Part shown: piece by piece, positions 22,413-34,969 of the stretch
How positions within the stretch are numbered: position 1 is the first letter of the stretch
How the letters are laid out: every line of letters begins with the position of its first letter
Translations under genes and position numbers: made by a program
Notes under the pieces: generated by a model
Databases searched by the model: none
What the model was told of the DNA's origin: nothing
Seen by the model: only the letters and a program-made list of their open reading frames with translations
Assembly (NCBI RefSeq): GCF_020520425.1
Contig: NC_079492.1
Location: 144,987,861 to 145,051,860, forward strand
DNA length: 64,000 nt
Source of the DNA: Spinacia oleracea
Lineage: Eukaryota > Streptophyta > Magnoliopsida > Caryophyllales > Amaranthaceae
Direction of reading: 5' to 3'

Positions 22413-23818
22413 ACCCACTCAATATATGTTCTTATGCTTTTGTTTTTCTTCAATTTCCCCCCTATTTATTGTTATTATTATTGTTCATTTAAAAAAAATA
22501 ATAATTTTGAAGTAATGATGCAAAATGATTATGAAAATAAGCATGGTATAGATCTCTAGAATAATCTAAAAACAAAAAAAGTGGAGGGTGAGTGAAAGAT
22601 CATGTGTGCACAACAATATGATTGTACTTGAATTACCTTTTTTCCCCTTGTTTTATGAGTTCTTGCTAGCAGGTTTAAGAGCAAGGAGGCCCCATCTTTA
22701 AGGTGAAGATTGAGAGGTTTTTGGCAGCCATTAACGCATATTTTGTCCATTGATTAAGAAAGGAGCTTAATTTAAGGAAATCACCCCCACCCAAAAATAA
22801 AGGTTAAATTTTATTTTTATTTTTATTTTATTTTTTTTTCAAAAAAATAAACCAGGTATGATTTCACATGGGGTTTTTCCAATAAAGTGTTGATTAAGTG
22901 TCTTTGATGTTAGACAGCTCTTCTCTACTCTTTCAAGTTAAGTGTTTATTTTGCTGGTGTATATTTAGAAGAGAATACTATATCTGTAATCCGAGGGGGC
23001 CGTGTAATTTAGAGAAGAATTCTATATTTATCCGATGGGAAGTACTCGTATTAATTACTTAGAACAACCTCTACTAGTATATAGCTCCAGTCCACTATCA
23101 TAAAATTAGAAGTTCAAATATGTACACAAAATATAATGGTTAGGTTCATTCTTCACCTACTAAATTTCTATATCCAAACACTGGTCATTTTCCTTCCTTC
23201 AACAAGTACCACTACATACTTACATAGTCATACTGATACTATTCCCATTTAGTGTGGATATAATTATATTTATTTTATTTAATGTGTATAAAAAATTCTT
23301 CCATTTGAGAGATTGTGTGAAAGATCTGACAAAGACCCTCCTGTTTTATGGTCTAACAGGTGGGAAGGAAGAGGGGGGTTGGGTCCCACAAACATTCTCC
23401 TAGGGTAGTGTGCCCCAAAGGAATAATCTTCCACTCCTTACCCACTAAATGGATCCATTTAGATCTATACCTTCTTACTATTATGAAATGAATATTATAA
23501 TTATACATTATGCTTTCAAAGTTTCAATTAGTTACTGTAATTACTAGTGGTATAAAATATGGAGCATTGTTGATTGTATTACTGTTATTGAATATTTCTT
23601 ACCTTTTTTTTTTTTTGAATAGATAAGATGAATTGTCCTACCGTATCAATAACAGAATTCCACCTGTTAATTCAGCCCGGGTTAAGGAAGGGTAATGTTA
23701 AAGATCTTATCCATGAAATATTAGTTGTGACTTGCGAGAGTGCATATTGATAAAAGAGGAGAGTGAAACTCACATTATAAGGTTAAGGGGCTACTCCCCC
23801 TTATTGTTATATGGGTTT
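22413..23818. other. Intergenic, no gene seen
   Basis: AT-rich sequence with short T and A homopolymers. No coding exon, RNA gene or paired terminal repeat is apparent. Confidence 0.4.
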
Positions 23819-24023
23819 AGGCTGCATTTGGTAGGGCGTAAAAACATTTTTCGGAAAATAATTTTTCTCTATTTTCAATTTTACATTGTTTGGTTTGCGG
23901 AGGACTGTAAAAGCATTTTCCGTAGGAGTAAAATTGCTCTTCCAATGATGAAAAAACTTTTTCCCTTATGAAGGGAAAACGGTTTTCCTTCTCTTTGCCT
24001 TATCTCACTTGTACACTCTTTTA

Positions 24024-25050
24024 CAGGGGTGTTCAACGGTCCAAACCCGGACCGGACCGAACCGAAGACCGAAATTTTGATAATTCAAGACCCGAAGACC
24101 GGACCGATTATGTTTGGACAGAACCCGATCAATTTGGACCGGTTGTAGCCTATTTCTATATATTTTTTATAAAAGTTATAGTAAAAAAGAAAAATTATAT
24201 ATAAAAAAGGCAAATTTGCCAAAAAGGACCTTTTAAAACTCAAATTTTGCGAGAAAGGGCCTTATATAATTTTTTTGTGAAAACACACCTTAAAGTATTT
24301 TTTTTTGCAAGAAAGGACCTAAGGGAAGTTTGCGGCATTGACTTAGCTTTTTCGGCCATTGACTTGAACGTGAGCAGCACGTGCGGCTTACGTTGGCTAA
24401 AGACATTGATTTTCCCGAGTCTTGAATTTTAAAACTTGATTTTATTTCGATTTTTTTTTCAACTTTAGGTTTTAAAGCTTAGAATTTTGGAGGAAAATTG
24501 GGTGTGATTAGCAAAATAAAGTCACACATGCTTCTCACGTGCAAGTCAATGGCCGAAAAAGCTTAGTCAATGCCGGAAATTTACTTTTGGTTGTCTTTCG
24601 CAAAAAAAATATTACATTAAGGTTTGATTTCACAAAAAAAAAAATTATATAAGGTCATTTCTCGCAAAAAAAATTACATTAAGGTGTGATTTTACAAAAA
24701 AAATTATATAAGGTCTTTTCTCGCAAAATTTGGATTATAAAAGGTCCTTTTTAACAAATTTGCCTATAAAAAAACTAATTGTTTAAGGCTTTTTTTGGAA
24801 GCTAAGATAAAATATATCACAATAATATTAATATTTACAGCATATTAATATTTACAACATATTAAAAGAGAGAATAATTTTTTTTAAATAGGTTCTATTA
24901 TATTTTATTAAGGAAAAATCGGTCCCGATCCAAAATCGGGTTTTGGACCGGACCAGATTGGATCGGACCGAAGACCAGACCGATTGCCTTCAGTCCGATC
25001 CGGTCCAGTCCAGTCCATTTTTCGGTCCGGCCAATTTTTGCACACCCCTA
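24024..25050. mobile_element. hAT-like non-autonomous element, middle layer
   Basis: CAGGGGTGTTCAACGG at the left and the inverse of GTGCACACCCCTA-type sequence at the right match hAT-style ends. CTCTTTTA (24016-24023) and CTCTTGTA (25051-25058) form an 8-bp duplication with one mismatch. Next to each end are GGACCGGACCGAA-type repeats. A Mutator-like element is nested at 24209-24764. Confidence 0.8.
24209..24764. mobile_element. Mutator-like MITE with long inverted ends, innermost layer
   Basis: GGCAAATTTGCCAAAAAGG begins the element and its near inverse ends it. The inverted ends extend well over 100 bp (AAGGNCCTTATATAATTTTT blocks). A perfect 9-bp target duplication, TATAAAAAA, lies at 24200-24208 and 24765-24773, the length typical of Mutator elements. 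No transposase frame. A diverged copy lies at 38306-38887. Confidence 0.85.
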
Positions 25051-25222
25051 CTCTTGTACACTGTTGCTTATTTTACCTTTCATTTTCCTTTTGTTTTCAT
25101 TTTTCTTAAATGGAATCAAACAACAGAAAACTAATATTGGAATTGTATTTTCCATCATAAATTGTTTTCCATGAAAATCATTTTAAGGACTGAAAATATT
25201 TTACACAACCAAACGAAGCCTT

Positions 25223-26145
25223 AAGGTAAAACTTTTCCTGTATTATAAAGTGAATTCTCTCTTTTAATGCTGGATGCGATCCAATCCCGTATTAAACGAG
25301 TTATCAAAGCCAGATCTAAGGTTTGGGAGTATCGAAAAACACGCTCTGGCCCATAAAATATTTGACCAGACTAGAAAGGGATCCTTCCCTTATTGACATA
25401 TTGTATGATTTTAGGGTAGATCGAACCTCTTAGTCTCTTACTGTAACAGGATCTTCACCATCAAAAATCAAAATGTTGACAGTAGAATTGAACCTTATTG
25501 TTTAGCTAAATTTGCTGTAAGGCACCAAAACAGAAGATCGAGATGGGGTTGAGGCGGAAGAACTGGGAAATTGTAGAGAGAGAGAGAGAGAGAGAAAGAG
25601 GCATGCAGCAGCATAATGCAGTTCCCCACAAATAATTCATAATGATGGATGATTCATGGGGAATTGCTTTTCCTTGTTTCTTACTCTTCAGGGTTGTCTT
25701 GTCATTTCCACTGCACTTGCATTTTTCCTTGAATAAAATAAAAAATAAAAAATAAAAAATAAAAAATAAAAAATAAAAAATAAAAAATAAAAGACAGCTT
25801 CAACATGCATTTTTATTTTTTACTGTACGTGTTTAGCTATTTTCTGAAATTAAACTGCTTTATTTCAATTCCAGAGCTTTTGGTTTATACACTTATGTGT
25901 AGCCTAGGGTCGATATCGGTTTGATCAAAAGGAGACAAAATGTTTCTAGCTAGTACGGACTACGGACTACTCTTTTACTTAAAAACAAAACTGAATGTTG
26001 GTTTTGGTTTCTTGGAAAGGAATTAAGATAAAAACTCATGCCTAAAAGAACTTGGGGGTGTGCTATTTGCCCACTCTTAGGGGCAAAATTGTCATTTCAC
26101 AACGACGTACTTCCTCTATTTAATGGTTGATTTTAGCCCTATTTA
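25223..26145. other. Intergenic, no gene seen
   Basis: It contains a GA microsatellite (about 25574-25594) and an AAAAAT run (about 25733-25792). No coding signal. Confidence 0.45.
25733..25792. repeat. (AAAAAT)n microsatellite
   Basis: About nine AAAAAT/AAAATA units in a row. Confidence 0.88.
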
Positions 26146-26413
26146 CACTACAAGAATATGTATCTTTAACGACAACCTATTTACGACGGGTCAAAAATCC
26201 CGTCGCAAAAGCCTTTTGCGACGGGGCTAACAACCAAACAAGGACGGGAATAACCGTCGCAAATGTCTTTTACGACGGGCTTACGACGGGATTCCTATTT
26301 ACGACGGCCCCCTTTTATGACGGGTTCGCGACAGGAAATCCCGTTGTTAATCAACGATTATTGGCCTTTCGCGACGGGATTTCCCGTCGTTAATAGTACA
26401 ATTTCTTGTAGTG
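26146..26413. mobile_element. CACTA-type MITE, copy 3
   Basis: CACTACAAGAATATG left end and CTTGTAGTG right end, with TTA duplicated at 26143-26145 and 26414-26416. The best preserved of the three copies, with ACGACGGG and CCCGTCG motifs inside. The open frames at 26127-26469 are not genes. Confidence 0.88.
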
Positions 26414-26893
26414 TTATAATTTTATACACTCTCTTAAATATAAGGAGTAGTCGTGTAAGATTTTGTTAAATTTGTATTGAATTTATTTTCAATATATCAA
26501 CTTTTTTTCTTTTATATAATTAATTATATAAATAATAAAATGTGCATGGACAAACGTAATTAAAAAAATAAGAACGAAATAAGTAATAAATAAGATTCGA
26601 CTCCGTATGAAGAATAACTTGAAGGTTAAAAGTGAAATATTGGGAAAGTTATCGTTCGTAAGGTGATGGTACTATATGTTTATTTCAACAACAAAAGGAA
26701 GGCGATGGTTTTGTTGAATAACGGTTCTTGAAATCATTGTAAGTTTAAATACGGAATAATTGATTTGGGATAGCAATTTTGTGTTAATTTATACTCTTTG
26801 TAGCTGCGAAAGGGCAAAGGCTCTTGATCGATTCATGCATGCATTCCTTTGACTTTATTATTAAATTAAATATAATACGGATTATATATTATA

Positions 26894-27150
26894 TTCCATT
26901 CGTTTCATATTACTTGTTATACTTTTCATTTTCGTCCGTCTTAGATTAGTTTGTTACATTTTTAAATTAGGAATGAACTCACAATTATTATATTGTCTCT
27001 CTTCTCACTAATTTTTTTTTTGTCCCCACACCCTTTTCTCATTCAATTAAAAAAATATCCCAATAACTTATATCACATCTACTTTTTCAATAAAATAACA
27101 ATTGATAATAAAAAAATGTAAGTGTAACGAGTAATTTAGGACGGAGGGAG
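26894..27150. mobile_element. Stowaway-like MITE, left end rearranged
   Basis: The right end AATTTAGGACGGAGGGAG is followed by TA. The matching inverse TTCGTCCGTCTTAGATTAG lies about 40 bp inside the apparent left border, after a different decayed end (TTCCATTCGTTTC). This suggests truncation or insertion into another Stowaway end. The interior resembles 16831-17115. Confidence 0.6.
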
Positions 27151-27258
27151 TAAATGATAAGGGGAATTTATATAAGTACTTCGTATTTGATTTCTAACTT
27201 TTGAAGATCTTTGATTCATGCATGTCATTTTCTTTGAATAATGCGAAGTATAAATTTA

Positions 27259-27470
27259 GGTTGCGTTCTCACTCAAGAAAAAGTTTGATGTTTAATAAGT
27301 TCAGACAAATTACAACCAGTTTTTATAAGGTTAATAAGTTTTATTCAATCACATAATTGTATTTCTTTCTAGTAATCAAGTTTGATAAGGTATACTAAAC
27401 TTAAATTAGGTCATTCAAGTTTAGCCAGTTCAAATATGTATAAGTTTCATCCATTAAAGAGAATGCACCC
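27259..27470. mobile_element. Tourist-like MITE
   Basis: GGTTGCGTTCTCACTC and GAGAATGCACCC are inverse ends, with TTA on both sides (27256-27258, 27471-27473). AT-rich interior with AATAAGTT motifs. Confidence 0.68.
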
Positions 27471-27605
27471 TTAATATCCCCATTATTTGTTCTTAAAATT
27501 GTGTACTGTCCACTATCCCCACTGTATCTTATAATACGGAGTATCAACCAACCCTCCTGAAGTTCTTTGTCGGTCAAATTAAAATAGGGAGGGAGTAAAG
27601 AAGTA

Positions 27606-27999
27606 TTCCCTCCGTTCCTAAATATGTGTCCTTTTTCAAAAAGGATCTAAAAGTAGCGTTTTCTTATAAGTGTCATGTTTCAATTTTTAAACATACACTT
27701 TTCCCATTTTTTTCATATATTTTTCTCACTTTTTCATACACATTCTTATATTAACAGATACTCTAGGATGAATGTTTTTATGCGATGCTAACTATCTTTG
27801 TAGCTCCAGAATGTTTCAGTTTATGCTCCATTCAATCCCACATCCATTTTTATTTGTATATTATTAATAAACAATTATCTATTTCATCCTTTTCCAAAAA
27901 AAAAAACACTCTCAATTATTGTTTTTCTTACACAATTCTCATTTTTCTTAAATACCGCACATTCATCCAAATAGGATACATATTTAGGAACAGATGGAG
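27606..27999. mobile_element. Stowaway-like MITE, CCTAAATATGTGTCC subfamily
   Basis: TA-flanked; left end TTCCCTCCGTTCCTAAATA and right end TATTTAGGAACAGATGGAG are inverses. A 74-codon frame inside is rejected. Confidence 0.8.
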
Positions 28000-29400
28000 T
28001 AACTATTGATAGACAAAATAAAACCAAAAAAAATAATACTTTCTCCATATCTAAAAGTTTGCTCCAAATTAGATAGTACTCCGTATATTTTTCACCTTTT
28101 TAAGAGAAAATATACAAAAGAAAAGCAAATAATTTTAATTTTGTTGATAGTTTTGTCTGTCTGTTAAACAAAATAATAATATATGAGGAGAGACATATAA
28201 CAAGAACAACTTTAAAAAAAATATGCGGTAATCTTTTAGTAATGTAGGTATAAATGTGTAATGGAAGTTGATAAGGTAGTGATATTACTAATCGATGGAG
28301 TTAGATTCCTTGTGCTTTCTGTGCAACACTGATGCTTACAGCTTTCGCTCTTATGGGGAAAAGATCGATAAGATCATGTGCTACAGAATCTTGAGATGTT
28401 TGGGAGCACAATTTCAATTTTCAGTTGTAGCCTTGCAGACTAGCCCCAAATCCATTTTCCAACACTCCTATCATCTTGTATGCGCTGAATCCTGACATTT
28501 TGTACACCATGCTTTTCTGTAGTTAAAATGCCATATTTATTGTATTTCATTTTCATTTTTAGTGGGTTTGATGATGTGTCAAGGGGATGGGGTTAAGGAT
28601 TTCCACTAGTAAAGTGGTTTTCGTGAAATTGAACTCCAACCTAAAAGAATTTAAGGGGATTTTTTTTTTCACTTGGACAAACTTTTCGTATCACTCTGTA
28701 TATGCGGTATACCTATATGCAGAGTATGTCCATATTTAAATAGGTTAAATAGGTAAGAAGAAAGACTTTGCTGAACCAAAATATATTTCAGGTTAGGTAA
28801 CTCAGGCACTCAGCTGCTCAAGCAAACGCAGTTGATGGGCGTGACCTTGGGACACAAGGAGCGTTCCGGAGAAGACACTGTCACCCGAAGAAGACAACAC
28901 CACCCCCATCGCCCACCACCAGTTGCAACCAGAGCTATCTTCGTCAAATATCTCCCCCTCCGCCTCCTGCTGTTATAAAAGGAGGATCAGTCAAGGAGCA
29001 AACGGATTCACATCTTATTTCCCCCTCAATCTTCATTCTTGAATACATACAGATGCAATCCAATATCAGAGTTCTGAGATTTTCAGTGACATCATCATAT
29101 GGATATACATCATAGTCTCATACATGTAGATGCAACTTTGTAAGGGCCGTATTGCAGTAGGGGCGGAATTAGAGGGGTTGACAGTTCATGCAGACAAAGG
29201 CTGCATAATGAAATACATACATCCTTCTTCCAGAAACGCATAAAACTTACTCCGTAATATTGTCATTGATTACTTTAACAAAATTTTGGTTATACACCCT
29301 TTTTCCACTGTAAAAAATGACACCAATATATGCAAAACAAATTTATAAACTTACAATAGCAGACTCTGAACTGAAGTGTTTAAAAATACACAACTTTGAA
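28000..29400. other. Intergenic with a possible retroelement fragment
   Basis: At about 28800-29130 the base composition becomes GC-richer, with GTTATAAAAGGAGG (about 28971) followed by sequence like an LTR leader. Ends and target duplication are not visible, so it is only a possible LTR remnant. The part next to 29401 should include the ORMDL 3' UTR. Confidence 0.35.
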
Positions 29401-32400
29401 TCAGTTTTCTCCGTTTATTCCAAAAATACGAACCCTGTGCATACGAGGGAACTTGGCAACCACAAGCACAAAAACAGCAAGAGTGTTCAACATAAGCATT
29501 GGGTTCTGATAGTCTGTTGTGTGTGAAGCGATCAAGTACCTGCAAAAAGATAGTCATAAATACTTTCTTCTACAAGCAAGTATACAGAACGAAAGAGATA
29601 CCAATCCGTCTGGAATTAATAGTTAACGACAGGATTTTCACTTTTCCTAAAATAATACTTGTAATAGTTAATGACAGGATTTTCAAAGAAATCCTTGCTT
29701 AAAATGAAATTATGATTGAATTTCTGTTATGCCCTTGCTTAAAATTAACTTATGACTGGAATTTCTAATATACCCTTGCTTAAATTGGTGTTTCGATAAA
29801 ATCAAACTTCTATAACAAGATATTTCGATAAAATCATACAATATCCTTGAATATGAGAAGTTGGGCATACGGTTACTAATGCCAGATATAGGAAGTAGTT
29901 CATGGTAGTAACTTCTAACAACAAATAAGCCATTTTTGGTTCATCTAGACAAGGCAACAGATAAATGACACGATTATACTCCGTAACTGCACTCCAACTT
30001 GGGAAAAGCATAACAAGCAACGAGTCAGAGGGAAATGATGACACAACCTAAGGATTGCACATTTGCACCCATCACCAAAATACAAAGTATTCACAAAACG
30101 CTATCAATTCATAACGGTGCAAAATTACATACGTAAAATTACCGGAAAACAGGCTGAAGCCGTGAAAACGATCAAGCACAAAACACTACGGAGTACAATT
30201 TATCATTAAACGATGATAGATTTCATATCATACATTACGGAGTCATAAACTGTCTCCCTCTCTCCCAAACTGGTGAAGGGATGACTAAATCAACTAAAAG
30301 TCCTCAAATTCACTACTTAATTGATCAGGATTTAAAAATCCTGATCAGGGAGGTCTTGAGTTAGACGATTAAAGTTAATTGAACTTTTTTCCTGCATTGC
30401 TCCAAGGCCTCAAACTGTTTAGTTCACCTCCTCAAGTATTCGTGTCTATATTTGATGCTCCATAAGGACAGACACTTAATACTTTATTTTTGGTCTAAAA
30501 CATGCTAATTTTCATAGGATAATAAAATCCGAGTATTAAGGATTTTTCACGTCACTTGTCTTATTTCCTACTCCAATTATATGTGCGACAGGTTAAACAC
30601 AAGCCAAAACTTTCGAAGGTACATCAACCACATATACTACATGATTATGATCAGAATTGTATAAGATTTAGTACGAGTTATCTGCTTATAGGGATACTCA
30701 CTAGAAAATCAAGATTGAGATAAGGCAACTAATCAGATAAGTACAAAGGTCGGGCATTTTCCAGATTTCTGGCTTCAGTCAGCCACAATATCCAAAAATT
30801 ACCATGACCTTCCTTCAAAACAATTGCCTGCCACCTGCCTCATAGTAAGGCAGAAAAGTAGCATGCACACACAACAGAACAGAACAGAACAGGGGTGAGC
30901 CGAATTACTGAATTACTACGAGGAAGCAACCAATACTACAACACCTTGAAAGGCAAGCATTTGCTAGATTTATGCCCTCAATCAACCACCGTGTCATCTT
31001 CCTTCAGAAAACATTTGCCTTTCACCTGCCTTATAGTAAGGCAGAAAAGTAGCATGCACACAGAACAGAACAGGGGTGAAGCTACAAAGGGACTAACCGT
31101 GGGCCCCCCCCCCCCCCTCCTTCCCCCATGGCTCTAATATATACGAGTCTGTTAATTGTATCTTATAGTATGACACAAAAGTCGCATGTTTGAGCCTCCC
31201 TCAATCTTGTTTTCTCGAAATATTTTACACCTCCTTTTGAATCCCCCCCCCCTCCCCTACACACACTAACAATCACCTGTACAACTACTAAACCAAACAA
31301 GGGAAATACCTGAAATACACTCATTTCTCGTCCTACATATGTTTATTCAATAAATTTGTCACATTCATAAAGTTTACAGGAATATGTAATGGAGATACTC
31401 ACAATACAACAGGGATAACAGTGAGGAATTTCCTATTGCGAGTAAGCTGCTGGCCATTTTCAATCTGCTCCCACCAAGTCAACCCATTGTAGATACCCTG
31501 ATCATCAGAAAATGGTGTGCCTTTCTTCCAATGAAAGCAGTGGTAAGTGACCTGAGCAAAAGAGAACAAGTGGAATGCATTATTAAACTGGATTCAAACG
31601 ATGAACTTCAGAAAGCCGTCATGAGTAGACATGAGTAGAAGTGGCACAGAAACAGTATGCTCTGTGGCAGAATTCGTTTTTCAGAATGAACATAAAACTC
31701 TAGGTAGTTGCGTCTAAAGCTAAATGAAGAGAAATAATGAAAAAGGTTAGACAAACAAAATGCTTTTAACCATGAGTAACCCAATTCCGCATTAGATCCT
31801 ATCCTACTAACCAATCAACCAATACCATGCATTTATTGTAGATTATTCTAGCTTTCCTAATAAGAACCGAAACAGACAAAATACATGATTAGATGTCTCA
31901 TGTATCACGAATAAGCATATAAGATGAACCTCAGATATTGAATTTTGCATAGCAGTCCGCAAGCTCGATCAGCAAATACAACACTCGCGATCACCTATAC
32001 CGATAATGACTAGTCACCTCTATGACACAGTTCCCTTAACCAAAATATACTATTCCAGATCAACATAGAAGTATAATATTTGCTGGATTGGTTCATTCAG
32101 TGAATTCAACTCCAATCCTCAGAAGGTATACTATACCAATACATGATTATACCAATCCACCATAATACATTAAACATGACTATACCAATATCCATCAAGC
32201 CATTAACTTCTCCAAGTCAGAGCTTTTTTGGGTTTTACTCAATGTCACTCTTTCATCAAAACACAAAATCTTACCCTAATCCCCAAAGTCCAATAGCCCA
32301 AAATCAAAATGCCAATTTGGCACAATTTCTCATCATCATCAAATACAATCAAAACATCCTTCAATCCTCAATTAATCAGCAAACAGCATTCAAACAAACG

Positions 32401-32745
32401 CCAATTTCTTTGTTAAATGGATAAATTAAATTCCCAATGAATAGAGATCCAAACCCAGGAAAATAAAAACAATAATTATCAAGAAATCAAAGAAATCTGG
32501 GAAAAGGGTAGTTGAAAAAACCCTAAAAAGGGGTTGGGAGGAGAGGAGAAACTTACGAAGAAATGAGAAAGATGAACAATGGTCCAAGCCATACCAGCAG
32601 AACAACCTAGGAGAGAGAGAACAAGAAGCCAAGAAAAGAAGAGAATAAAAATGTAGGTAGTCCATACACCTGGGTATGTCACCCATTCTGTATTCTTATT
32701 CACTTCCTTCGATGCTTCCGCTCTCACATACATCATCTTCTCCAT
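29401..32745 (-). CDS. ORMDL: ORMDL family protein, regulator of serine palmitoyltransferase
   Basis: Three exons on the minus strand, 32557-32745, 31403-31551 and 29401-29539, join in phase to give 158 residues, close to the usual plant ORMDL length. Exon 1 encodes NRNTEW-like NKNTEW, TYPGVWTTYI and the first two membrane segments, ending LSHFF. Exon 2 continues VTYHCFHWKKGTPF and GLTWWEQIENGQQLTRNRKF. Exon 3 supplies YLIASHTTDYQNPM, a hydrophobic helix and a short HRVRIFGIN tail. ORMDL proteins are four-helix ER membrane proteins that restrain sphingolipid synthesis by binding serine palmitoyltransferase. The start could be the ATG at 32745 (MEKMMYVRA) or the one at 32733 (MYVRA), which matches most relatives. 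Residues after MYVRA (EASKE) differ from the usual plant form. All family residues in the helices look intact. Confidence 0.93.
30322..30347. repeat. Perfect 12-bp inverted repeat
   Basis: TGATCAGGATTT, a 2-base spacer, then its exact inverse, in the second intron of the ORMDL gene. It may be incidental. Confidence 0.75.
30776..31081. repeat. Tandem duplication of about 110 bp in ORMDL intron 2
   Basis: The block containing ACCTGCCTCATAGTAAGGCA and AAAAGTAGCATGCACACA, followed by AACAGAACAGGGGTGA, occurs at about 30776-30899 and 30978-31081. Short AACAG runs vary between the copies. A poly-C tract (about 31103-31117) follows the second copy. Confidence 0.78.
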
Positions 32746-33545
32746 CTTCTTCCCAATTCTTCTTCTTCTTCGGCAACTTTCTGGGAATTTTTATCTGATT
32801 AGATTTGATGAATTGTTGCAGATAATTTGACTGTATCTACTAAAAATATTAAATTGTGGGTAATATCAAGATTTTGATTTCTAAGTTTAGGTTTTTAGAT
32901 ATTTGTAAAACGACGAAGGTTGATTTACAAGATTGCAATTTGGGGTTTTATTTAATTTATTATTTTGGTTGAAAAGGGCGGATATATAATAAATTAAGTA
33001 GAAACTAGAAAGGTACAGCAAGTATTGGTATTGCAGGGGTGGTGGCCGGAAATTCAGAAACTACCGGTTTGGTTGTTAATGTGGATGCACTTTTCTTGAC
33101 CAAAGATTGGATATTTATGTTTATCTTATACTCCCTCCTTAAGTCTTTTATTATTGCCTTAACCACCAAGGCAACAAGACCAATCAAATAGAATTTGAGA
33201 GCAATACTTGTATAGTTGTATAATGTATTGTTTTTATAGTCCACACGGTGTAACCATGTTGTTGATATTCAAGATCCGAGATCAAATGTCGTCCACCATT
33301 TGTCGGTTTTTCCAATCCCGACTCAAAATTAATCTGATCCAAAATAATTTATTTTACCGTCCTAAATAGACAAAACAACTCAATCCATCTTACGTTGTGG
33401 CTGCTTTTTTTGTCCGGGGACATTTGGCAAGGGGCAATTACACGAGGATAAAAAGTATTTTACTCATCAATCCTCATGGTTAACAAGCCTTTACTTCATT
33501 GCTTGGCCTATTGGTAATAATATTAGATTACTAGTTCCACAAGAA
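32746..33545. other. Upstream region of the ORMDL gene
   Basis: It should hold the ORMDL promoter and leader. A 79-codon frame at 33005-33244 (minus) has one hydrophobic stretch but no family feature and is not called as a gene. Confidence 0.4.
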
Positions 33546-33730
33546 GCATTTTGGGTGGGCATTCCTTACTCTTTTCCTCCATTTTAAAAGGGTCTTGTCC
33601 GCTAATCTGGAACGGGTTCAACTATATGATATTCTAGCCCAATAAAGTCTTCTCTTTACCTACTTTAAAGAATAAAAATAAATACTTTCCATGGCTGTCA
33701 AAACGCTTAGATAAGTGGTGACAAAATATT
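33546..33730. repeat. Direct repeat copy 1 beside the F-box pseudogene
   Basis: It contains GCATTTTGGGTGGGC, CTAATCTGGAACG and ACTTTCCATGGCTGTCAAAA, all repeated in the same order at 34970-35372. Confidence 0.8.
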
Positions 33731-34076
33731 TTTGGTAGAGTGAAATGTGTGCCCCACACTTTCAGCTAATGAGAAGCCATTGTAGGTTACACTTAACGCA
33801 GATAAATCATAAATGAGTCTTTTTAATTAGTTAAGCAATAAAAAAAATTAGTTAAAAGCAATAGAACCAATTAGTTAGACAATCAAAACGGTCTTTTTAA
33901 TAAGGCGGTCTTACACAAAAGTTACCGTAAAACAAGCACTTACCTGTACACATCCAAAACCAAACAGTAACAAAAAAAAAAAAAAAAAAAAGAAAAACCG
34001 CACACCTAGCTAGGCACTAATCTTTAGTTCTTCATGACCCAAAACAACCTCTAAGATAAAACAAGCCCTTACTTAT

Positions 34077-34666
34077 ACACTTGTTCTTCTTCTTGATCTT
34101 GTTTCGGTTATTCTATGGTGATCTACAAATGTGACAAGGCTTCCCAGGCAAATTTCCGCGTTCCAGACTAATTGCTTGATACTTATAAAACTCCCAAGGC
34201 ATTCTTCTTTCTTTGATCCATGTATCTTTAAATGCTTTTTTACGATAATCAAAGTTATCCAACGAATGGGATACATAATAATTAAACCTAACCCATGACT
34301 CTTTCATCATCCATCCACTAACTGAATTACATAATTACGATACGTAAATGTGCATAAACAGAGCAAACCGTTACATGACCCAGCAAAATTTACAGTGTCG
34401 AATGACCCACGTTTTGGGTGGTAAAATTCGACGGTACTACTACTACGACACCCTGGATTTTCGAGGTTGACATGGTATAGTGAGTGTTTGTGATTGAGGA
34501 TGAGGTGGTGACCACCGTTTGCGGCGGATTTTTGGCGGTGGAGATGGAGGCGGACGAACGTAGAATCGGTTATAAGGGTTTTCCATGATTTGGATAAACG
34601 AATAACATATTTTGCTGGTAATCTACTCAGTATCTCAATGATTATGTCATTGGGAAAGATTACCAT
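34077..34666 (-). pseudogene. F-box protein pseudogene, truncated and frameshifted
   Basis: The ATG at 34666 opens FPNDIIIEILSRLPAKYVIR, a clear F-box start, but the usual cysteine-containing stretch before KSW is shortened to RLSKSW. An FBA-type region begins (GSCNGLLCLC near residues 95-104), then the frame stops at 34307. A second frame continues WMMKESWVRFNYY, which in intact F-box/FBA proteins lies far downstream of the GLLCL motif. So there is at least one frameshift and an internal deletion. Intact proteins of this type are about 350-400 residues and serve as SCF ubiquitin-ligase substrate receptors; this copy should not work. Direct repeats flank it. Confidence 0.75.
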
Positions 34667-34969
34667 CTTTTAAGTTTTCTCCAGTGAGGGAAAAATATAT
34701 CATTGTATTGTGTTATCCGTGCATACGTACACATCTAATATTTATCTACGTTTATCTTGAAATGTACGACATATAAATTCGATGCAGGGTTACTAATGGT
34801 AAAACCGCAAAAATGAATTTGAAAAAGATAAAATTTGAAAATATAACGTAAAAACAATGGAAAACTAGAACTTGTCATGTTAAAATTTCATCTAAATGTT
34901 TTCTTAATCTTTATTCAATAAAAAATCATCAATCAAATTAAACCATTAAGCCAGAAATATACATTGTTT

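Larger units (their letters stand above)
23819..25222. mobile_element. Outer MITE of a three-layer nest
   Basis: The left end, AGGCTGCATTTGGTAGGGCG, and the inverse of the right end, AAGGCTTCGTTTGGTTGTG, pair. The subterminal GTAAAA and TTTTCC motifs match the MITE pair in intron 1 of the WD40 gene. The element is split by an hAT-like insertion (24024-25050); the parts outside it total about 380 bp. Confidence 0.68.

Noticed and set aside
33005-33244. 79-codon minus-strand frame with one hydrophobic stretch
   Set aside because: No homology I can recognise, AT-rich codons, in the ORMDL upstream region.
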